Position numbers and translations under genes: made by a program. Source: Isoetes taiwanensis (Eukaryota > Streptophyta > Lycopodiopsida > Isoetales > Isoetaceae). From it: a DNA stretch of 64,000 bases. Below, in pieces: positions 57,750 to 64,000 of this stretch. The stretch is taken from assembly GCA_021234155.1 (NCBI GenBank), contig JAJEKV010000002.1:3614586-3678585 (forward strand), in the 5' to 3' direction. How positions within the stretch are numbered: the first letter of the stretch is position 1; each line of letters opens with the position of its first letter. The notes under the pieces are model-generated. The model saw only the letters and a program-made list of their open reading frames with translations, was not told the origin of the DNA and searched no databases.

Positions 57750-58520
57750 TTAAATTGAGCAAATGCAAAGTAAAAACCATCTCCTAATCATAAAAACCTG
57801 GAAATCTCGCTTGTACTCCACAATTTTGTTGCCAAGTAGTAGATCTGATTCAGTCTGTTGCATTGCTTCCTCTTTGCTAAGTGCATCCATAGATCCCACC
57901 ATTTTGCTAGGATCTTCTTGTCTTCCAGTATTCTGCTCTTCATCCCTGTTAATATTTCTGCTATACTTAGGGATTTTTGTACTGCCATCCTCCTTATGAT
58001 CACCATCAGCTATCCCTTTCAACTTGCTACCCTCAGTGCAGATTTTCAGGGCCTCCTTCACAGATGTTTTATGATACTGGAAGAGCTTCTTGCAGCTAGT
58101 AGCCTGGCTTTTTTCCTCTGCAATCCTCTTCCTAGTGGCCAAATTGAGATCTCCTTTCTTCCTCGTCATGTGTTCTTGCAAAAACACAGACAAGACTAAT
58201 AAGGAGAGGAGCTAATGGAACGGCCTCTACATGTTAGCAATTGCCTTCTTCTGCCAAAGTCTATTCTACAAATGCGTAACATCTAACCAGCTGAATGCTT
58301 CATAAATAGCCTGAGAACCCTAGGTTTATCGGCAGTTCTTAAATTAAGCACACTCAGCAATAGACAGGGCACGATTCCGCATTTTCCATAACTTGCTTTT
58401 TCGAAAATAGCTTGTGTACCTTTAGATCACGTGCAGTGTAGTTGCATGGCCAGATAACTACTCCGGCCTCATCTTCTCTCAAGATCGTCTGTTGGAGATG
58501 GTCGGCCGTTTTTAGGTTAA
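57750..58520 (-). CDS. Two possible exons of an unrecognised minus-strand gene
   Basis: 58506-58438: after ctccaacag, a short stretch reads REDEAGVVIWPCNYTARDLK and ends at a GT donor (ggtacac). 58193-57800: a longer stretch after ttttgcaag reads HMTRKKGDLNLATRKRIAEE and continues as a polar, Lys/Glu/Ser-rich segment with SMDALSKEEAMQQTESDLLL, ending near DFQ at a GT. Splice borders and composition look genuine. The charged, low-complexity character suggests a nuclear protein, but no domain was recognised. Further exons were not found. Confidence 0.35.
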
Positions 58521-59461
58521 CCAAGTTTCATGTTAGGTAATTTTAATAATTCTTTATGCCAATTTTATTATCCCAATATCACTTAGAACACCTAGAACAC
58601 CTTCGAAGACAACATAACTATGTTGATAGTCACTTACCAACAAACGAAGTCCCTCCTTATATTATCTGGTCAATTTTTTCCTTTTACAAATGTCCCACTG
58701 TAAAACCACACTAAGGCTACCAACTATCATAATTGTTTTAATTATTTTACTTCTAAATTCATAGAAGTGGAACCACAATAATTCATAACAATTCAAATCA
58801 TATGAAATGAAGATGCCATCATATTTCCATCCTGTTAGCAAAGGCTACTCATATATACTGAACTTTATGCTAATATCTATTCTTTTTCTTTACATATGAA
58901 TAAAAAAAAAAGTGAAAAAAATTTCTTTCTTATCTAGGAGGTTAGCACCTGCCAAATTTTGGCAAAAGGATTCATGTGATGAGGAACCTCTGGAAATAAT
59001 ATTTTACAAATTATAACATTGCTTGGCACAATAATGGAAATCTACTCTCTGATAGCTATACTCTATAGATGTAGAGTTTTAGCAAATAATATGATTCAAT
59101 ATTTTTATATTACAATGTTAATGCAGATGCTCCAGCCAAATTAACTGCATACCAAACATACATAACAAAGCGTTCACTCTGTTAATCCCTAAGCCAGGTT
59201 GCTACGATTCTAGTGATGATATCATGAATGTGTGAATGTGGAAACGATATCATGATACTTTGTCTAAACAGTATGAATTTAGCATCAGAAGCATTTATTC
59301 TTTCTTCATTTTGTTTTTAATTCAATGTTGGCACCAAGCTCCAAAAAGCTTCTGGTTATCCCACTAACATTCTGTCATGACAGAGACATGCTTGCTTTCA
59401 TCAACTACACTCAAAGCCCACTTCTGAGACATGGAACGATCACAAAAGGTGAACAATAACA
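58521..59461. other. AT-rich DNA, no gene seen
   Basis: AT-rich with short poly(A) stretches (about 58905-58920). No ORF, RNA gene or mobile element end is supported. Confidence 0.4.
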
Positions 59462-61679
59462 TGTAAAGCCCATCGAAGGTGGGCAATTTACTTATCCTAT
59501 ATTGCCATGTGGCAATACCCCATATGAGCCATATGGCCCATTAGACCCTAACTCTAAAATGTGGGCGTAAAGAGGCAAGAACCTTAAAAGTGTCCCCTTT
59601 TTGGATTTCAGCCCCAGGAGCGTACATTGCCCAAGCGCCAGACCAATCCACCTTACCAGCCACCACGAACCTCGCATTGCCCAACAGATCACCCGAATTC
59701 GACCATCAGACTAGTTCGAGAGCATAGACGCCTTCCGAGGAGTTGGAGCGAACCAAGGATCCGGTATGTAGATGATCTTTATGCAATGCCAACTTCCCGA
59801 CTGGCATTAGGCCGAGTTTGCATCTTTTCTTAGCCTTCGAGGACCTTTAGATCCTTAGATGTCAGCCTCTAATGAAGGAATAGAATAGAATAGTTTTTTT
59901 TAACGTCCACGGAGACCAATAGGTCATGGGACCCATACAATGGGCTAGTACAATCATTACTACTAGGATTGCCTCGAAAGGTTTTCAAGGGAAAAACCTT
60001 TGCAGTAATGATGATACTAGACAAATGGAGATAATGACTACTGAGGGCTCAATAATTGCAGACGTTTATCTAGAACCTCAAGTATGTATAATGCCAAGTC
60101 ATGCATATATGGTGCTCTGAGAAGTTGTGGAAGTGTGGAATGGAATGCTAAGGTCAAAAAATGATTCCGGACTATCTCAAAAGCAGGGCAACTCAGAAGA
60201 GTATGACTTTCATCTTCAATAACCTGTAACTGGCAACAGGCACATAGTCTCGCTTCTCACGGCAATCGTGGCCGCTCCCATCTACCTGTCTCAATCCGTA
60301 GCCTGTGGGACCCCGTGCGAATTGATGCAATAGCTACAAGCTTGTTCCTGGACAATGAAGCAAGCAAATAGTTTGGGGCCCTGGTGCCAAGGTGGGATTT
60401 ATGTGTGCATGATAATGACCAGTTTTCACTTGGGCCAAAGTAACTGCGTCCCATATCTTTTGAGAAAAACGACCATTGAGATATTGTTGCAAAAGCTCAG
60501 GATCGGCAAGCATCAGGCAGTGCTCTGGTTGCACAGCCCAACGGGCAAACCATGTAGTGCAATGCTCTTTCCAACATCGTTTCAAACGCCGAGGAGATTC
60601 AGCCATGGCAAGTGCAAGAACAGGATACCTAACATCATCCATGTGGTGCACCTTGCAGATATAGTGGAGATGGCGCTTCATGGCACCTAACCACGTATGT
60701 TTAGGCAGGTAGATAGGTTAGATGTTATTCTATATTTCAATTCTATGGACGATGATGTTCTATCTCTGTGCGCACTCTTGTGTATTGGGAAGGGGGGTAG
60801 AGACCCTGAAAGCCTTAGTAGATGATGTATCTAGATAGCCCCATTAATTCCCAATTAATGCGGCCTGTGCATAAGAGTCAGCCTGGTTGTGGGTGGCAGA
60901 GCTAGACCAGCTAACAAGGAAGACTCGTCCGGTTACAGTTGATCCTTCTGGTGTGTAAAGCCTACCGGGGAACACTGTGGGCTAGGCCTAATAGCTTGCC
61001 ACTAAGTGTGGGTAAGGTATAGGCTCGACACCTCTTGGGTGATGCATCACCTTCAATGGAGTTGAAGTCGTAGACGAGCAGTGACTCGCTGGCCCGCCTG
61101 TAACTGGCATGCATCTTCTGGAGGGGAGTGACGCATCGGGAACTGGGGAGATGTAACCCAGGAGTAGCCCCTTCGGCTATGCACCCGACAGGCTCTAGTC
61201 AGGCTCCAAGACTTATCAGCCTATCTGCAAAGTATGCACAAGAGGGCGCTTGGAGTGGACTACCCAATGACCATGTTCTATGCCAGTCAAGTCCATTGTT
61301 ATGAACTCTGTCTGTTTTGACCTCTGGAGACCTGAGCTGTCAGTCGATCCCCTTGAGTCTGAGTCTTGGGTAGAACTCCCCTTATGTTGATGTTACTGAT
61401 ATTGTTATTACAGATGCTATGTTATGGTGAGCCACCCTTCGAGATGGATGTGTATGTTATTTGATGCTATGTGCTCATGTTTGATGTGCTTCCGCAGCTA
61501 CGTAGATCCCGAGGGAGACGGGATGAATAACACATCCATTCTTCCCCGTCGGGTTCTTGCTCACCATCAAGGGCCCAATGACAGGTGGTCGGCCTCGTGG
61601 CAGTGAGCTTGCGCTGTCAGGAGGGATGAACTCCAGTTCTATACGATCGGGGCATCGTATACGAGCAGGGGACATCACA
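59462..61679 (+). mobile_element. LTR of the A/B family (C), with nested LINE; probably solo
   Basis: Shares with LTR A 'ttgccatgtggcaata' and with A and B 'gtgtattgggaagggggtag'. It ends in gacatcaca at 61679. With the LINE at 59876-60683 removed it is about 1.4 kb. No internal region, primer site or polypurine tract adjoins it, so it looks like a solo or truncated LTR. The proposed start (tgtaaagccc, 59462) is weak, and the flanking pentamers do not match (taaca versus ttaga), so the 5' end may be deleted. Confidence 0.7.
59876..60683 (-). mobile_element. 5'-truncated LINE nested in LTR C
   Basis: Short gaata tail (59878-59893), then ttttaacgtccacggagacc, the shared terminus, and the small hairpin 'gaaaggttttcaagggaaaa'. 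On the minus strand about 60300-60165 encodes RIETGRWERP, then CACC…IEDESHTLLSCPAF, the C-terminal finger shared with the LINEs at 14602 and 49935. The LTR resumes with cacctaacc at about 60684. Confidence 0.8.
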
Positions 61680-61817
61680 TTAGACACATGCTTTCTTAGC
61701 AAAGCTGTGGGATGACAATGCTTTAGAGTTGGTAAAGATGTTATATTATAAAAGCCAGATCAAACCCACGCTTTTCAGAGGTCTAGACGGTACATGTTAA
61801 CACATCTGCCCATAAAG

Positions 61818-61953
61818 AAGTGCAGGACGATTGCGTCCATCCAAACTGGGGCACAATGCCCCAGAATTGAAATTGGCAGATGGGCCCAAAAAGAGTAAGA
61901 AAATAGGACCTGCAAAAAGTGCAAGTCGATTGCGTCCATCCGAACTGGGGCAC
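61818..61953. repeat. Two direct 37-bp repeats
   Basis: 'gattgcgtccatccaaactg' lies within both copies (61818-61854 and 61917-61953, 99 bp apart) with few differences. On the minus strand both would encode VPQFGWTQS. No known element was recognised. The rest of 61680-62503 is AT-rich without a supported gene. Confidence 0.65.
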
Positions 61954-62503
61954 TAAAAAGGAGTAATTGAAGTTAAGTGTCACACCCTTCAGAATTGTCC
62001 AGTATTTCCAATTATCCAGGCATAATTTACCAAGTTGGTTACACCTAACTAGCCATTACATGTGATATTGCATACAACTTCAGTAATGGCACTAACGTCA
62101 TATATCCAATAGGTGCTATGCATGCGAGTGCAATTGTGCCCCTCCCCACATTGACATATACAACTGTAGAATTTATCAGCAAGCCTCGACTACGTATTCT
62201 AAACGAGATGCACCCTCGACTACCTCGATTGTCGGATCCGTCGATCCTATGATCCAGACTATATATTGAAGTCTCCCGTTTCGATTATGATCATTTACGA
62301 TTGGCAGCACCTATGACTTTGATATCTCTTGTTTAAATTCGGTTTTTCCGATTTGGAGACAACCTTTTTAGAAATTTTTTAAGTCATTTTACTAAGGTTT
62401 TGGGGTTTTCTGATGTCGGAATAAAATCTCGATATTGCCAAAATCGGGAGAAATTTGTTTCGTATGATTTAGGTTCTGGCTCTCCTTATCCGATAGCAAC
62501 TGG

Positions 62504-63238
62504 ATGCATGCCACGATTGCTAAGTTCAAGATTTTTCGGCATGCAGGCTCGTACAAACTTTTGTTTGATCATTTTTATACTCTCTCAAATTCAGTCCGGA
62601 TCGATTTTAACAGCATAGAAGGAGGACCTCAGGTAAAAATCATCCTCTCATTTCTTCTGACTCTACTGCTCGATATAGGAATGTGTGTAGCTAAGAGTGC
62701 AAACACATTCTTTTTGTGGGATGATGCTCAACAAATTGTTAAATTTTCCATGTTCATGCATCTGTTGAATTCGAGTTAACCGGAGTGATGGAGGCCTGTC
62801 TATTTTTTGGACATGATTATGTTTTGTGAGTACACTGATGAAGTAAACTCGAGCAGAAATAAGTAAACGCCCACCTTTGAGCAAAATACGCTTGCTCCTC
62901 TAAACTGTTGTTGTTGCTTTTTCCTATACTTGGGCTTCTTCGTTGCAGAGAGTTCAATCTTCAGTGTTTATTTGGTAAGACGTGGTTTTTCTATAAATAT
63001 TTTTTGTAGGGTTAGCATATAAATCTTGAAGACAGTTCGTTTGAAGACGCTTCTTAGCTTCACTGTAATCCTGCAAGGTATGTGGTTAATACATGTGTGT
63101 AGCTTCTTTACAAAGGCTCCTACTCCATATATACCTTGCAGGGTTATGATGAAGCTAAGCATTGTCTTCACATTTCTCATACCACTCTGTTTGGTGCTTC
63201 AAGCACCTATACGCAGGCCCCTCGGGTAAACCTTACAG
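62504..63238 (+). CDS. Two exons of an unrecognised host gene (partial)
   Basis: Exon 1, from ATG at 62504 or from an acceptor at 62546, runs to a GT donor after 62632 and ends FNSIEGGPQ. Exon 2 (63142-63238) follows ataccttgcag, begins GYDEAKHCLHISHTTLFGAS and continues STYTQAPRVNLT to a GT donor. Frame and phase join exactly (…GGPQ then GYDEAK…). The text is protein-like and conserved in character. Further exons probably lie downstream (63.4-64 kb or outside). Function unknown; no family was recognised. Confidence 0.4.
63042..63169. repeat. Foldback containing the start of the second exon
   Basis: 63042-63081 is the reverse complement of 63130-63169 over 40 bp with about eight mismatches; the outer and inner parts ('tgaagac', 'tgcaaggtat') are exact. 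The right arm covers the 3' splice site and first codons of the 63142 exon. The loop is about 48 bases. It could be a local inverted duplication that pairs with the splice site, or a small-RNA precursor. Confidence 0.6.
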
Positions 63239-64000
63239 GTAACTCTTTTGGTTTTTGTTTTGTGATTCTGAATATGCAATAAAAAGGTATGATTAAGCGA
63301 TGAGGCAGTGGACTGCATGTTTATGAGTCAAAGTGTCTTTCAAAGTTGTCTCATGCTCTCTACCTATAGCATAGCATGCATTTGTCATCTGGTATTTCTT
63401 GATTTCAACGTGCGTGGATGTACAAGCTTGCAGTTCACTACACGTATGTCGTGAGAAAATCTGTGAAGTAGAAATAAATGATTTATATCGCTTTGCTAGA
63501 AGACCATGCTTCGTGCACCTAGATGTTTGGAAGCAAGTATCTGAGGTATTCCATTATATTATATGTTAGTGAATTAGGCAGTAGCCATTTGAAACATGTT
63601 ATGGGCTGCCATTGTATCAAACAATGTTTTCTTCTTTTAGATCATGTAAATAAGAGTTTCAGAAGTGACAAAAGGCCTTCACTAGAACTCTGTTGCAGTC
63701 CACTTCATGTGATAAGCAACTTTGAGAGAAATCTCAGAATGTTCCAAAAGAGACCTTCAGGAATACGCGACTGCTACTGAGGTATTTGAGAAACGTTTGG
63801 ATTTGTTCTCCTTGCATAATTGTATAATCTTTGGTTTTATTGAATTTTGCACAAGTAGCATTCCACTGCATTTTATCAGCACTGCTTTCTCTAATGTCGT
63901 TTCTTGATAGTGTTTGTTGTTTATGTGAAAAGGCAAGCTCTTCAAAACAAAGGCCTTTAGTGTATTCGGTTGCATGATCAGGGTATAAAAGCTTTCAATT
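63239..64000. other. Probable intron/exon DNA of the same gene, not resolved
   Basis: Several acceptor- and donor-like borders (about 63440, 63541, 63635, 63698, 63780) enclose short open stretches. A frame near 63722-63820 reads REISECSKRDLQEYATATEV, helical and protein-like, but upstream stops prevent a clean exon. The gene, if real, continues past the window. Confidence 0.25.

Noticed and set aside
59462-61679. An intact solo LTR with target duplication
   Set aside because: The pentamers next to the proposed ends (taaca and ttaga) do not match and the 5' end is shorter than in LTR A, so the left end is uncertain.
1-64000. CRISPR arrays, rRNA genes, bacterial operons or organelle DNA
   Set aside because: No regularly spaced repeats, rRNA-like text, ribosome-binding-site-led gene strings or plastid gene sequences were recognised on either strand.

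Overview
The window is nuclear DNA of a land plant. Four observations support this: a plant-type initiator-tRNA-Met primer binding site, an intron-containing universal stress protein gene of plant type, plant-type L1 retroelements with a zinc knuckle in ORF1, and T-rich introns with GT/AG borders. The heavy, nested transposon load suits a large genome such as a fern, lycophyte, bryophyte or gymnosperm, but the sequence alone does not decide between them. No prokaryotic, organellar or CRISPR features were seen.

Layout. 1-2252 is the 3' end of an LTR retrotransposon (A). It is inserted in a minus-strand L1 LINE (2258-6080), which is also broken by a Harbinger-like element (2564-3457) and a second DNA element (3722-4507). 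7.1-8.3 kb holds a kinase fragment, a perfect hairpin and a duplication. 8.6-10.75 kb is a decayed, intron-bearing gene that ends in a DNA-methyltransferase-like motif. 13428-22942 is a 9.5 kb terminal-inverted-repeat transposon with an exact 11-bp target duplication; it carries LINE fragments. 23327-24574 is the best host gene, a four-exon universal stress protein. 27.8-31.9 kb is a broken DDE transposase of P-element/THAP9-like layout. 33-38 kb holds an inverted pair, a minisatellite and a possible terminal exon. 38164-53192 is a complete 15 kb LTR retrotransposon (B) with target duplication, primer site, polypurine tract and a LINE nested in its 3' LTR. Its first internal ORF starts with the exact first nine residues of histone H3. 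54.4-56.3 kb is a poly(A)-tailed L1 fragment. 57.7-58.5 kb has possible host exons. 59.5-61.7 kb is an LTR (C) with a nested LINE. 62.5-63.2 kb shows two exons of an unrecognised host gene.

How it fits together. Most of the window is transposon nested in transposon, so relative insertion order can be read directly. A recurring theme is a LINE lineage whose 3' ends share a short terminal motif but carry different simple-repeat tails; at least six copies are present. The strongest candidates for new biology are the histone H3 tail mimic in element B, the P-like transposase in a plant, and the methyltransferase-like pseudogene.
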